Of a stretch of DNA of 64,000 nt, positions 1-8,921 are shown in pieces; the stretch's first letter is position 1; each line of letters opens with the position of its first letter. Under the pieces are notes generated by a model. That model made no database searches and was not told where the DNA came from. It saw only the letters and a program-made list of their open reading frames with translations. The translations under genes were made by a program, and so were the position numbers. Source of the stretch: Phycisphaerales bacterium (lineage in GTDB: Bacteria; Planctomycetota; Phycisphaerae; Phycisphaerales; UBA1924); the NCBI GenBank assembly GCA_020853815.1, contig JADYYE010000118.1, positions 40,993 to 104,992 of the forward strand. The letters run 5' to 3'.

Positions 1-1
1 G

Positions 2-652
2 GTGTATGCGCGCAACGCGCGGACGATCGCGAGCGTCGCGGGCGATGTCATCCCCGAGCCCGTGTGGAGCCAGGGCGAGTACCAGCGCGTCATCCTCGAC
101 CGCATCTACGCGGACCTCAAGCCCCACGACCCGCAGGGAATCCTGGCCCACGAGTGGTGCAATTCGCGCGGCTGCATCGCGCGGTTCTCCCGCAGCGCCA
201 TCGAGGTACGCGTGCTCGACGTGCAGGAATGTCCCGCGGCCGACCTGGCGATCCTGAAGCTGGTGAGCGCCGTGCTCAAGTGGCTCTCGGAGAAGCGTTC
301 GCCGCACCAGGCGTCGCTCCGGGCGCTGCCCACATCGAGGCTGCGCGCGATCCTCGACCTGACCATCGACGGCGCGGATACGGCCATCATCTCCGACGCG
401 TCGTACCTGGCCGCCCTTGGCCTGACCCCCACGCCCACGCCGGCGCTGCGCCTGTGGCAGGCGCTGGCGGAGCGAGCGGGCGCGGTGTTCGACCAGGAAA
501 CCCGCGAGATTCTCGGCGTGATCTTCCGCGAGGGATCGCTGGCAACTCGCATCCGACGACGACTGGGCGATCGCACCGACCTGCGGGCGTTGCAGTCGAT
601 CTATGCGGAGCTTGCCCGCTGCCTGGCGTCCGGGAAGTTGTTCAGGGCGTGA
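2..652 (+). CDS. C-terminal part of a glutamate-cysteine ligase (GCS2)-family protein, 5' truncated
   Basis: The frame is open from the window edge, so the true start lies upstream and 216 residues are visible. Residues 56-62 (RGCIARF) and 68-83 (EVRVLDVQECPAADLA) match, from memory, the conserved C-terminal core of carboxylate-amine ligases of the GCS2 / COG2170 group, which join glutamate or a related acid to an amine using ATP. The N-terminal ATP-binding part is missing, so the substrate cannot be inferred. The gene ends 13 bp before the convergent neighbour. The family call rests on the one motif block; the enzyme activity is inferred. Confidence 0.55.
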   Translation: MYARNARTIASVAGDVIPEPVWSQGEYQRVILDRIYADLKPHDPQGILAHEWCNSRGCIARFSRSAIEVRVLDVQECPAADLAILKLVSAVLKWLSEKRSPHQASLRALPTSRLRAILDLTIDGADTAIISDASYLAALGLTPTPTPALRLWQALAERAGAVFDQETREILGVIFREGSLATRIRRRLGDRTDLRALQSIYAELARCLASGKLFRA

Positions 653-665
653 GTTTGCCGCGAGC

Positions 666-1415
666 TCACGGCGACAGCAACGCCTTCAACGCCTCAACCG
701 CGCGGGTCCAGAACGCCCGCAGGCGCTCCACGTCCGCCGCGGAGGGCAGCTTGTTGTGCTGCACCGCGACCTGGCAGCGGGCGTCGCCCTTGGCGTAGAT
801 GTTGACTTCGACGCTGGTCGCCCGGGGCTCCGCGGGGAGCCCTTCGCCCGCGTTCCATGTGATCCGCAGCGACTTTGGCGCGGTGGCCTTGCGGATCGTA
901 ATCCAGGCGCCCGCGAGCCAGCGCGATCGCACCAGTTCATCGTTCCACGCCTCGAACACGCGCGCGGCGCTCGCCTCGATCGTGCGGCTCACACTCACGG
1001 AAAATCCGTCGGTCTTCTGGTGCTTCTGGCGGAGGCCCCGCGCCTGCTCATAGCCCACGACGATCATCTGTGACCACCAGTCGCCGACCTTATGCTCACG
1101 CGAAAGAAACTCCGCCGCGGCCTTGTGCCCGTGCTCCTTCACGTCGAACGCGTCGAGGACCGAGAGCCAGTGGTCCCAGCCGAAGCCGGTCGCCTTCTGC
1201 ACCGCGTCGCTGCTGACGCCGCCGGCGCGGGCCGAGGGGGGCGCGGGCTTGATCTCTCGGCGGCCGCTGGCGTGGCGACGCGCGGGAGCTGGGGCGTTCG
1301 ACCGGACCGTGCGTTTCTTGGCGACGCGCTTTTTCTTGGGCGTGGGCGAACTCTTGGCCGCGGGCTTGGTGACCCGAGGCTTGCGCCGACCCGGATTGTG
1401 CTTGCGTGCCGCCAT
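666..1415 (-). CDS. DUF4287 + SRPBCC (AHSA1-like) protein with a histone-H1-like basic tail
   Basis: A 249-residue protein in three parts. Residues 1-60 are almost all Lys, Arg, Ala, Pro and Ser, like a histone H1 tail. Residues 74-128 match DUF4287 (WDHWLSVLDAF ... GDWWSQMIVVGYEQARG). Residues 137-247 match the SRPBCC/AHSA1 ligand-binding fold (VSRTIEASAARVFEAWND ... SLRITW). The ATG at 1415 is chosen because the frame extends 36 codons further with no recognisable domain. DUF4287 and SRPBCC fusions are common in bacteria and of unknown function. The basic tail suggests nucleic-acid contact, which is inference. The gene is convergent with the preceding ligase and divergent from mqnC. Confidence 0.75.
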   Translation of the reverse strand: MAARKHNPGRRKPRVTKPAAKSSPTPKKKRVAKKRTVRSNAPAPARRHASGRREIKPAPPSARAGGVSSDAVQKATGFGWDHWLSVLDAFDVKEHGHKAAAEFLSREHKVGDWWSQMIVVGYEQARGLRQKHQKTDGFSVSVSRTIEASAARVFEAWNDELVRSRWLAGAWITIRKATAPKSLRITWNAGEGLPAEPRATSVEVNIYAKGDARCQVAVQHNKLPSAADVERLRAFWTRAVEALKALLSP

Positions 1416-1568
1416 GATGAACCCCCACAAGAGTCTACGGTGCCGCGCTCGCGGTGTCGCCGCGGCACGAGCCAGCGGCTCACAAGCCGTCGCGTGGACC
1501 GCGCGCGGGCGCGCCCGTACCATCTCCCAATGCTTTCAGGAACCTCTGAAAGCACTCCAGGACCCTTC

Positions 1569-3002
1569 ATGAACACACTCCCCGCCGGCACACCCCGCGA
1601 GTATCCGAACCTCGACGCGCTCGACCACGCCCTGCTCCGCGCCGTCGTCGCGGGCGAGGCCCGCCTGACCAGCGAGCAGGCGCTCGAGCTCTTCAACCGC
1701 ATGCCGTTTCACGAGCTGGGGCGCTGGGCCGACGCGCGCTGCCGCGAGCTGCACGGGGATTCGATCCGCACCTACATCATCGACCGCAACATCAACTACA
1801 CCAATGTCTGCAACGCCCGCTGCACCTTCTGCGCTTTTCGGCGCGACGCGGGCGACGCCGACGCGTATGTGCTTCCCAAGGAGACGATCCACGAGAAGAT
1901 CGCCGAGCTGGCGGCGATCGGCGGCACGCAGATCCTGATGCAGGGCGGCATGAACCCCGACCTGCCGCTCGACTACTACCTCGACCTGCTCGGCTCGATC
2001 CGCGAGAAGTTCCCCGCGATCCATGTCCACGCCTTCAGCCCGCCGGAGATGATCGAGTTCGTCCACTTCTTCAACCCGCCGGGCGCGACGCTCTTTGACA
2101 AGTGCCGCTGGGTGCTCACCAAGCTCCGCGATGCGGGGCTGCACAGCCTGCCGGGCGGCGGCGGGGAGATCTTCGCGGCGCCGGTGCGGCGCAAGATCGG
2201 CCTGGGCAAGTGCGACGCCGAGGCGTGGCTCACCGTGATGTACGCCGCCCATTCGCTCGGGATGTTTACGAGCGCCACGATGATGTTCGGGCACATCGAG
2301 GGGTACGCCGATCGCGTCCACCACATGTGGCTGGTGCGCGAGTGGCAGGACAAGGCGTTGCGAGTTTCGGAGAGCGAGGCCGATCACTTCGGGCATTACA
2401 AGGCCTTCATCGCGTGGCCTTTCCAGCGTGAGAACACGCCGCTGGGGCGTGTGAAGCACTGGGGCGCGGAACCGGCGGAGCTTGCTTGTGAGTTTCCGGG
2501 CGACGTGGTCGCGCGTGGCTTCGCGTGGGGCGCGAACCCGGAGGTGGACTACCGCGAGCTCGGCCCGGATGCCGCCGAGTTCGGGCGTCGCGTGCGCATG
2601 AGCGGCTCTTCGGACTACCTGCGCACCCAGGCGCTCTCGCGTCTCTTCCTCGACAACATCTACTCGATCGGGGCTTCGTGGGTCACGATGGGCCCACACG
2701 TCGGGCAGATGGGCCTGGCCTTCGGCGCCAGCGACATGGGCAGCGTGATGATGGAGGAGAATGTCGTGTCAAGCGCGGGCACGACGTACTGCCTCGACGA
2801 GGCCGTCCTCTGCCGATTGATCCGTGAATCGGGTTTCGTGCCCGCACAGCGCAACAACACCTACGACGTGCTGCGTGTCCACGACGGTCCGTCGTCGCCC
2901 GATCGCCTCGTCACCGACTGGTCCACCCACCGCGCCAAGCGCACGCATCAGGAAGCGCCGCGCCAGTCCAGGGCGAGCGTGACGATCAGCGCGACCACAT
3001 GA
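1569..3002 (+). CDS. mqnC: Cyclic dehypoxanthinyl futalosine synthase (MqnC), radical SAM
   Basis: A 477-residue radical SAM enzyme. The cluster ligands are Cys81, Cys85 and Cys88 (CNARCTFC), followed by the family motif GGMNPDLPLDYYLDLL and a C-terminal block SWVTMGPHVGQMGLAFGASDMGSVMMEENVV. MqnC closes the ring of dehypoxanthine futalosine in the futalosine route to menaquinone. The protein is longer than the usual ~370 residues. A segment of roughly 50 residues sits between the PFQ and YLRT motifs, and there is a basic C-terminal tail. The ATG at 1569 is chosen; an in-frame ATG at 1530 would add 13 residues. MqnE is the main alternative, but the GGMNPDLP block favours MqnC. Confidence 0.88.
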   Translation: MNTLPAGTPREYPNLDALDHALLRAVVAGEARLTSEQALELFNRMPFHELGRWADARCRELHGDSIRTYIIDRNINYTNVCNARCTFCAFRRDAGDADAYVLPKETIHEKIAELAAIGGTQILMQGGMNPDLPLDYYLDLLGSIREKFPAIHVHAFSPPEMIEFVHFFNPPGATLFDKCRWVLTKLRDAGLHSLPGGGGEIFAAPVRRKIGLGKCDAEAWLTVMYAAHSLGMFTSATMMFGHIEGYADRVHHMWLVREWQDKALRVSESEADHFGHYKAFIAWPFQRENTPLGRVKHWGAEPAELACEFPGDVVARGFAWGANPEVDYRELGPDAAEFGRRVRMSGSSDYLRTQALSRLFLDNIYSIGASWVTMGPHVGQMGLAFGASDMGSVMMEENVVSSAGTTYCLDEAVLCRLIRESGFVPAQRNNTYDVLRVHDGPSSPDRLVTDWSTHRAKRTHQEAPRQSRASVTISATT

Positions 3003-3044
3003 AGGCCGCGAGGCCGCGGATCGCATCCTCCGGGCACGGTTACA

Positions 3045-3767
3045 TCAGTTTCCGATCGCGTCGCGGTCGACGATCCAGAACGTGTGGCAGGTGGACGCGA
3101 TGATGGAGGCGGGGAGGGCGCGGTCCTGGTCGCTGGAAGGCTGGAGTACGCGGGCGAGGATGTCGCGTTTTTCGAGGCCGGTGACGAGGAAGACCACGCC
3201 GCGCGCGCGGGCGAGCACGTGGTGGGTCAGGCTGATGCGTGGGCGGATCGAGTAGCCGGGCGGCGCGACGACGCTGATGGCGAGTCGGGCCGGATCGGGC
3301 GGGAAATCGGCGGCGGAAAAGAGGGACGCGGTGTGCCCGTCGGTGCCGAGGCCCAGGAGCACGAGATCGAAGCTCGGCGCGGCCCGGGTGAAGGTGGCGG
3401 CGAGGAGCGATTCGTAGCCTGGCGCGGCCGCGGGGCCGAGCTCGGCTTGGATATGGTGGATGTTGGATGGGGGGATCGGCACGCGAGAAAGAAGGGAGTC
3501 GGCCGCCATGCGGAAGTTGCTCTCGGCGTGGTCGGGCGGGACGCAGCGTTCGTCGCCGAACCAGACGCGCACGCGGGCCCAGTCGATGACGCCGGGGGGG
3601 AGCGCGGCGAGGCTTGCGTAGGCGGCTTTGGGGGTCGAGCCTCCGGCCAGCGCCCAGTGGAAGACGCCGCGGGCCGCGATCGCGCGCTCGGCGGCGTGAA
3701 CCACCCGATCGCGGGCGGCATCGGCGACCTGGGACGGGCCGGAGTGGATGTCGACTCGATCGCTCAT
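3045..3767 (-). CDS. pgl: 6-phosphogluconolactonase
   Basis: A 240-residue protein matching the DevB/Pgl family over its full length. Visible motifs are LAGGSTPKAAYASL near residue 40, VWFGDERCVPPDHAESNF near 70-87, and the signature LVLLGLGTDGHTASLF. It hydrolyses 6-phosphogluconolactone in the cytosol, the second step of the oxidative pentose-phosphate pathway. It follows zwf by 97 bp on the same strand, and gnd lies just beyond, so the three oxidative steps are encoded together. Its stop lies 43 bp from the convergent mqnC stop. Function is well supported by motif and context. Confidence 0.93.
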   Translation of the reverse strand: MSDRVDIHSGPSQVADAARDRVVHAAERAIAARGVFHWALAGGSTPKAAYASLAALPPGVIDWARVRVWFGDERCVPPDHAESNFRMAADSLLSRVPIPPSNIHHIQAELGPAAAPGYESLLAATFTRAAPSFDLVLLGLGTDGHTASLFSAADFPPDPARLAISVVAPPGYSIRPRISLTHHVLARARGVVFLVTGLEKRDILARVLQPSSDQDRALPASIIASTCHTFWIVDRDAIGN

Positions 3768-3864
3768 GGTGGTGGTTCGGATCGAAACGGGGCATTGCCG
3801 CCCGCGGGTTGCCCGGACCGGCGCGGAGGGGCTTGCGTTTCCCCTGCCTCGCTGATTCGCTTCC

Positions 3865-5313
3865 CTAGAGGTTGACCCACTGGTGGCACGCCGGGGCGAG
3901 CAATTCGTCGGCCTTCGACGGTCCCCACGAGCCGGCGGGGTACAAGAGCGGCTCGCGCCCGGTGTCGATCAGGGGCGTGCTCACTTTCCAGGACGCTTCG
4001 ACTTCGTCGTTGCGCACAAAGAGGGTGTGATCTCCCCGCATGACATCGACCAGCAGCATCTGGTAGGCCTCGGGGAGCGTGCCGAACTCCTCGGCGTAGC
4101 GGAACCGCATCTCCTGCGTGTGCAGGCGCATTCCCTCGCCGGGGATCTTCACCTGGAAGGAGAGGTTGAAGCCCTCGTTGGGCTGGAGGGTGATGAGCAG
4201 GCGGTTGCTCTCGCTCCCGCACACGATGTAGGGCGAGAAGACCGTGGCGGGGGGCGTGCGGAACGTCACGGCGATCCGCGTCGCCTTCTTGGCCAGGCGC
4301 TTCCCGGTGCGGAGATAGAACGGCACGCCCTCCCATCGCCAGGTGTTGATCTTCAGGCGAAGGGCGGCGAAAGTCTCGGTCTTTGACGCGGGCGAGACGC
4401 CGGGCTCCTGGCGATAGCCGGCGAGGGATTTGTCGTTGATCTCACCGGCGCCGTATTGCCCGAGGACGAAGTCGTCGGGCTGGATGGTCGCGATGGAGCG
4501 AAGGATCTTGAGCTTTTCGTTGCTGACCGACGTGCCGTCGATCCCGGCGGGGGCGTCCATGGCGACCAGGGCGAGGACCTGGAGCAGGTGATTCTGGATG
4601 ATGTCGCGGACAGCGCCGGCCTGTTCGTAGAACGAGCCGCGGGCCTCGACGCCGAGCTCTTCGGCGGCGGTGATCTCGACGTGGGAGATGCGGTCTCGGT
4701 TCCAGAGCGGCTCCCACAGCGCGTTTCCGAAGCGGAACGCGATCAGGTTCTGCACGGTCTCCTTGCCGAGGTAGTGATCGAGTCGGAAGAGGGCGCTCTC
4801 GCTGTAGTGCTTGTGCAGGAGCGCGTTGAGGGACTGCGCGGAGGCGAGGTCTCGCCCGAACGGCTTTTCGATCACCAGTCGCGTCCAGCCGGGGCTCTGG
4901 TTGAGTCCGGCGGCGGCGAGCGCTTCGACGGTCGGCGGGAACGCCGGGAGCGGCAGGGCGAGATAGAAGATGCGATGGCCGGGGAGGTTGTGCTGTTTTT
5001 CCAGTGATTCGAGGCGTTGCCGCAGGGCGGTGTAGGCGTAGGAAGACGCGTCGCCCAACGACTGGAAGAAGACCGAGCGCCCGGCCCAGGCGCGGAGTTG
5101 TGCTTCGGGCGCGTGCCCGGCGAGGGCGGCGACGACCTGATCGCGGAAAGCGTCGTCGGAAAGGTTGGCGCGGGCCACGCCCAGGATGGTGGTGCGCCCG
5201 CGGGTGGCGGGGTCCTTCTCGATCTCGTGGAGCGCCGGGATGAGCTTGCGCACCGAGAGATCACCGGTGGCGCCGAAGATCACGAGGATGTGCCGATCGG
5301 GGTAGTTGGTCAT
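3865..5313 (-). CDS. zwf: Glucose-6-phosphate 1-dehydrogenase
   Basis: A 482-residue protein of normal family length. The Rossmann motif GATGDLSVRKLIPAL starts at about residue 14, and the active-site signature RLDHYLGKETVQNL is intact. So are the VIEKPFGRDLASAQ and FYLRTGKRL segments of the substrate and cofactor sites. It oxidises glucose-6-phosphate to the lactone and reduces NAD(P)+. It lies between gnd and pgl on the same strand. The 138 bp separating it from gnd contain a degenerate pyrimidine-rich repeat, so a single transcript for all three genes is likely but not certain. Confidence 0.95.
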   Translation of the reverse strand: MTNYPDRHILVIFGATGDLSVRKLIPALHEIEKDPATRGRTTILGVARANLSDDAFRDQVVAALAGHAPEAQLRAWAGRSVFFQSLGDASSYAYTALRQRLESLEKQHNLPGHRIFYLALPLPAFPPTVEALAAAGLNQSPGWTRLVIEKPFGRDLASAQSLNALLHKHYSESALFRLDHYLGKETVQNLIAFRFGNALWEPLWNRDRISHVEITAAEELGVEARGSFYEQAGAVRDIIQNHLLQVLALVAMDAPAGIDGTSVSNEKLKILRSIATIQPDDFVLGQYGAGEINDKSLAGYRQEPGVSPASKTETFAALRLKINTWRWEGVPFYLRTGKRLAKKATRIAVTFRTPPATVFSPYIVCGSESNRLLITLQPNEGFNLSFQVKIPGEGMRLHTQEMRFRYAEEFGTLPEAYQMLLVDVMRGDHTLFVRNDEVEASWKVSTPLIDTGREPLLYPAGSWGPSKADELLAPACHQWVNL

Positions 5314-5395
5314 GAGGAGAAACCGCCAAAGTTCAACTCGCTAAATCACCAAGGGATCCGACCGCGGAAGCACGCACTTGGCGGAACAAGCTTCG

Positions 5396-5452
5396 TCCTT
5401 CTTCTTCACTTCTTCACTGCGTCTCTTCGTCTCTTTGCCACTTTGTCTCTTC
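5396..5452. repeat. Degenerate tandem repeat of CTTCGTCTCTTTG-type units
   Basis: In the gap between gnd and zwf, short units such as TTCTTCAC, GTCTCTTCG and TCTCTTTGCC repeat head to tail with drift. It is the same kind of degenerate ~10 bp tandem repeat found at 10561-10844 and 34087-34176. It ends at the gnd stop codon. No coding function is seen. Confidence 0.6.
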
Positions 5453-6357
5453 TATCCGCGCTTCACCCCGTGCCCGCCGAACTGTTCGCGGAGCACGGCG
5501 AGCATCCGATCCGCGTATGAGTTGGCCTCGCGCGAGCGGAAGCGCTCGAAGAGTGATTGCGTGATGACGGGCGCGGAGACGTCGAGGTCGATGGCGGCCT
5601 GCACGGTCCATCGCCCTTCGCCGGAGTCGGAGACCCACGGACGAACGCCTTCGAGCGTCGGATTGTCCGCCAGGGCACGGGCGGCCAGGTCGAGGAGCCA
5701 TGAGCGGACCACCGAGCCGTCGCGCCAGATTTCGGCGATCTGGCGGCAATCGAGCCCGAAGTCCTTCTTTTTCTCCATGATGGCGAAGCCCTCGGCGAAG
5801 GCCTGCATCATGCCGTATTCGATGCCGTTGTGGACCATCTTGGTGAAGTGCCCGGCGCCGCTGGGCCCGACGTGTCCCCAGCCCCTGTCTTTGGCGGGGG
5901 CGAGGGACTCGAAGATGGGGCGGAGGCGATCGACGGCGTCGGTGGGCCCGCCGATCATGAGCGAGTAGCCGTTGTCGAGTCCCCACACGCCGCCGCTGGT
6001 GCCGCAGTCGACGTAGTGGATGCCCGCGCCGGCGAGATCGGCGGCGCGTCGGGTGGTGTCGTGGAAGTTGGAGTTTCCGCCGTCGATGATGGTGTCGCCG
6101 CGAGCCAGGAGCGGACGGAGCTGTGCGATGGTTTCGTCGACGGGCTTGCCGGAGGGGATCATGAGCCAGACAGCGCGGGGAGCGTCGAGCCTGGCGACGG
6201 CGTCGGGGAGCGACGACGACGCGACCGCGCCGAGGCCGGCGAGTTTCTTCACGCTGTCGGCGTTGAAGTCCGAGACGACGACGCGGTGCCCGGCGCGGAG
6301 CAGCCGCTGGGCCATGTTGCCGCCCATCTTGCCCAGGCCGACGATGGCGATATCCAT
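5452..6357 (-). CDS. gnd: 6-phosphogluconate dehydrogenase (decarboxylating), short type
   Basis: A 301-residue protein, the length of the short YqeC/GndA-like class rather than the ~470-residue class. The N-terminal Rossmann motif is VGLGKMGGNMAQRLL. The catalytic segments DCGTSGGVWGLDNGYSLMIGG and the Lys in TKMVHNGIEYGMMQA are present. It converts 6-phosphogluconate to ribulose-5-phosphate and CO2; the short class often prefers NAD+. The start at 6357 is set by a strong Shine-Dalgarno, GCAAGGAGG, 6 bp upstream. It heads the run gnd, zwf, pgl on the minus strand. Confidence 0.9.
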   Translation of the reverse strand: MDIAIVGLGKMGGNMAQRLLRAGHRVVVSDFNADSVKKLAGLGAVASSSLPDAVARLDAPRAVWLMIPSGKPVDETIAQLRPLLARGDTIIDGGNSNFHDTTRRAADLAGAGIHYVDCGTSGGVWGLDNGYSLMIGGPTDAVDRLRPIFESLAPAKDRGWGHVGPSGAGHFTKMVHNGIEYGMMQAFAEGFAIMEKKKDFGLDCRQIAEIWRDGSVVRSWLLDLAARALADNPTLEGVRPWVSDSGEGRWTVQAAIDLDVSAPVITQSLFERFRSREANSYADRMLAVLREQFGGHGVKRG

Positions 6358-6415
6358 GCACGCCTCCTTGCGTGGGGGCATGATAACGGGGATCGGGGTG
6401 GGCGTGTGGGACGGA

Positions 6416-7582
6416 CTAGCGCTTGTCGATGGGGATGTAGGGGGCGGCGTGCGGGCCGACGTACTCGGCCTTCGGGCGATACAGGCGGTTGTCGGAGAGC
6501 TGCTCGATGACGTGCCCGGACCAGCCGCTGACGCGCGACATGGCGAACATCGGCGTGAAGAGGTCGAGCTTCAGGCCGATGGAGTGGTAGGTGGTGGCGG
6601 AGTAGAAATCGACGTTGGGGTAGATGCCCTTGGCGCCGACTTCGCGGGCCATGATCTGCTCGATGCGGCTGGAGATCTCGTAGAGCTCGAGGTTGCCGGT
6701 GTCGGTCGCGATCTGCTTGGCGAAGGTCTTGAGGAATGTCGCGCGCGGATCGATCGTCTTGTAGACGCGATGCCCGAAGCCCATGATGCGGGCGCCCTCG
6801 TGGCGGCGGGCGAGCTTGTCCATGATGAAGGGCTCGATGATCGACATCACGTCCTTGCCCTCTTTCTTGGCGATGCCCTCGATCTCGAACAGCATCTCCA
6901 TGACTTCTTCGTTGGCGCCGCCGTGGAGCGGGCCGCGGAGCGAGCCGATGGCGGCGGTGAGCGCGGAGTAGGTGTCGCTGAGGGTGGAGATGACGACGCG
7001 GGCGGAGAAGGTCGAGTTGTTCAGGCCGTGGTCCGCGTGCAGGATCATGCAGATGTCAAAGGCGCGTGCGACGGCGGGGCTGGGCTTCACGCCGTTGAGC
7101 ATGTAGAGGAAGTTTTCGGCGAAGGTGAGCTTGGGATCGGGATCGACCAGGGGCAGGCCGCGCCGGTTGCGGTCGAACATGGCGATGATGGCGGGGACCT
7201 GGGCGAGGACGTTGAGGGCCTTCTCGCGGACCTTGTGGACCTCGACGGAGTTGGGGTCGGGGTCGTGCATCGAGAGGGCCGACACCATCGTGCGCAGCAT
7301 GTGCATGGGCTGGGCGTTGGTGGGCACCGAAAGGATGCGTTCCTTCATCCCCGCGGGGAGCGCGTAGCGTGAGCGGAGCTGCTGGGTGAAGTCCGCGAGC
7401 TCGCCCTTGGTGGGAAGGCGGCAGTTCCAGAGAAGGAAGACCGTCTCCTCGAAGGTCGAGTTCCGCGCCAGATCATCGATCGGGATCCCGACGTATTCGA
7501 GGATGCCCTTCTCTCCATCGATGAATGACATCCGAGTCTCGGCGGCGGTGACGCCTTCCAGCCCCTTGGCGAACGTAGCCAT
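6416..7582 (-). CDS. gltA: Citrate synthase
   Basis: A 388-residue protein of the short (type II-like) citrate / 2-methylcitrate synthase family. Catalytic features are the first His in HADHGLNNSTF, the second His in GFGHRVYKTIDPRA, and the C-terminal Asp region VDFYSATTYHSIGL. PLHGGANEEVMEML is also present. It condenses oxaloacetate with acetyl-CoA at the entry to the TCA cycle. The ATG at 7582 is preceded by AAAGGTGG. No prp genes are nearby, so citrate synthase is preferred over methylcitrate synthase. It is divergent from the rhomboid gene with a 160 bp gap. Confidence 0.92.
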   Translation of the reverse strand: MATFAKGLEGVTAAETRMSFIDGEKGILEYVGIPIDDLARNSTFEETVFLLWNCRLPTKGELADFTQQLRSRYALPAGMKERILSVPTNAQPMHMLRTMVSALSMHDPDPNSVEVHKVREKALNVLAQVPAIIAMFDRNRRGLPLVDPDPKLTFAENFLYMLNGVKPSPAVARAFDICMILHADHGLNNSTFSARVVISTLSDTYSALTAAIGSLRGPLHGGANEEVMEMLFEIEGIAKKEGKDVMSIIEPFIMDKLARRHEGARIMGFGHRVYKTIDPRATFLKTFAKQIATDTGNLELYEISSRIEQIMAREVGAKGIYPNVDFYSATTYHSIGLKLDLFTPMFAMSRVSGWSGHVIEQLSDNRLYRPKAEYVGPHAAPYIPIDKR

Positions 7583-7742
7583 ACGACCCACCTTTCGCGG
7601 AACGTTGAAGGCTCCGGCGCGGCGAGGCGAGCCCCAGGTCCGCCGCCCGGCCGGAGAGTGCGCACTATAGAAAGCACCCCGAACCGCAGCCACAGAATCC
7701 CACATTGGCCGCTCGCTCTTTCTCGCCTCCGTACCATCCGCC

Positions 7743-8921
7743 GTGATTTTTCCGGTCGGAACATCCCGCCCACATCGGCGCCCCGCGACGATCACCCTGG
7801 CCCTGATCGGGGCGATGGTCGCGACGTTTCTGTTCGCACGATTTCAGGCCCGGCTGGACCCGGAGACCTATTCGAGTCTGCTCGGGCGGCTTCACCTGAC
7901 CTGGAAGCCGTCGGAGCCCTGGCGCTTCATCACCTATGCCTTCGCGCACGCGGATTGGTGGCACGTCATCTCCAACGCGGTCTTCCTGTGGGTGTTTGGG
8001 CCCAGCGTGGAGGATCGCTTCGGGCACGCGGGATTCCTGGTGTTCTTCCTGGCGGGGTCGGTGTTTGCCGGGCTGGGGCACATCGCCATGAGCCCGGCCC
8101 CGGTGATCGGCGCGTCGGGGGCGGTGTCGGCGGTGACCGGCGCGTACCTGGTCCTCTTTCCGCGAACGACGGTCCGCATCCTTTTCATAGTTTTCTTTCG
8201 TTTTTATGACATCCCAGCGACGTGGTTCATCGCGGCGGCGGTCGTCCTCGATTTCCTGCGTCTGGGCGACGGCGGGCAGGTCGCGCACGGCGCGCACCTG
8301 GCGGGCTACCTCACGGGCTTCGTCGTCGCGGGCGGATTGCTCGCCACGCGGATCCTCCCGCGCGAGCCGATGTATGACCTGGTCTCGATCTGGCAGCACC
8401 GCAGGCGGCGCGCGGCCCTGAGATCCGCGGTCGAGGAAGGACAGAGGGAGCGGGCCGCCAGGCAAGCGCCCGACGCCGAGCCGGTGATTTCCGAGCACGC
8501 CGCGCGGCGCCGCGCGAAGATCACTGCAGTGCTCGCCTCGGGCGATCGCGCCGGGGCGGCGGACGAGTACGAGCTCCTGCTCTCCGAGAACGGCCTGGCG
8601 TCGCCGGCGGCGTTGCTCTCCAAGCGATCGCAGTTCGAGGTCGCGGGCGCGCTCTATCAGCTCGCACGCTATCCACGGGCCATGAGCGCGTTCGAGCTCT
8701 TCGCCCGCGCGTATCCTAACGACCCGCAGACCATCGGCGTGAAGCTCCTCATGGCCGCGATCGCGGCGAGGCACATGAAAGACCACGCCCGCGCCACGAC
8801 CATCCTCGACGACATCGCGCCGAAGCTCTCGGCCGACCAACAGAGTTTCGCCGGCGACCTCCGCGCGGAGCTCGCGTCGAGCGGCGGCCCGCCCACCAAT
8901 CAGCCGAAAGCCACACCATGA
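7743..8921 (+). CDS. Rhomboid-family intramembrane serine protease with C-terminal helical domain
   Basis: A 392-residue membrane protein starting at GTG. The first ~200 residues form the rhomboid core: His74 and Asn78 in HVISNAVFLWVFG, the catalytic Ser125 in GASG, and His185 in HGAHLAGYLTGF. The last ~180 residues are soluble and helical, resembling TPR repeats (LYQLARYPRAMSAFELFARAYP). It would cleave membrane proteins within the bilayer; the substrate is unknown. Its stop overlaps the trpF start by 4 bp (ATGA), so the two genes are translationally coupled although functionally unrelated. Confidence 0.88.
   Translation: MIFPVGTSRPHRRPATITLALIGAMVATFLFARFQARLDPETYSSLLGRLHLTWKPSEPWRFITYAFAHADWWHVISNAVFLWVFGPSVEDRFGHAGFLVFFLAGSVFAGLGHIAMSPAPVIGASGAVSAVTGAYLVLFPRTTVRILFIVFFRFYDIPATWFIAAAVVLDFLRLGDGGQVAHGAHLAGYLTGFVVAGGLLATRILPREPMYDLVSIWQHRRRRAALRSAVEEGQRERAARQAPDAEPVISEHAARRRAKITAVLASGDRAGAADEYELLLSENGLASPAALLSKRSQFEVAGALYQLARYPRAMSAFELFARAYPNDPQTIGVKLLMAAIAARHMKDHARATTILDDIAPKLSADQQSFAGDLRAELASSGGPPTNQPKATP

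Noticed and set aside
6416..7582. Assignment as 2-methylcitrate synthase.
   Set aside because: The families overlap, but no prpB, prpD or acnD genes are nearby, so citrate synthase is the simpler call.
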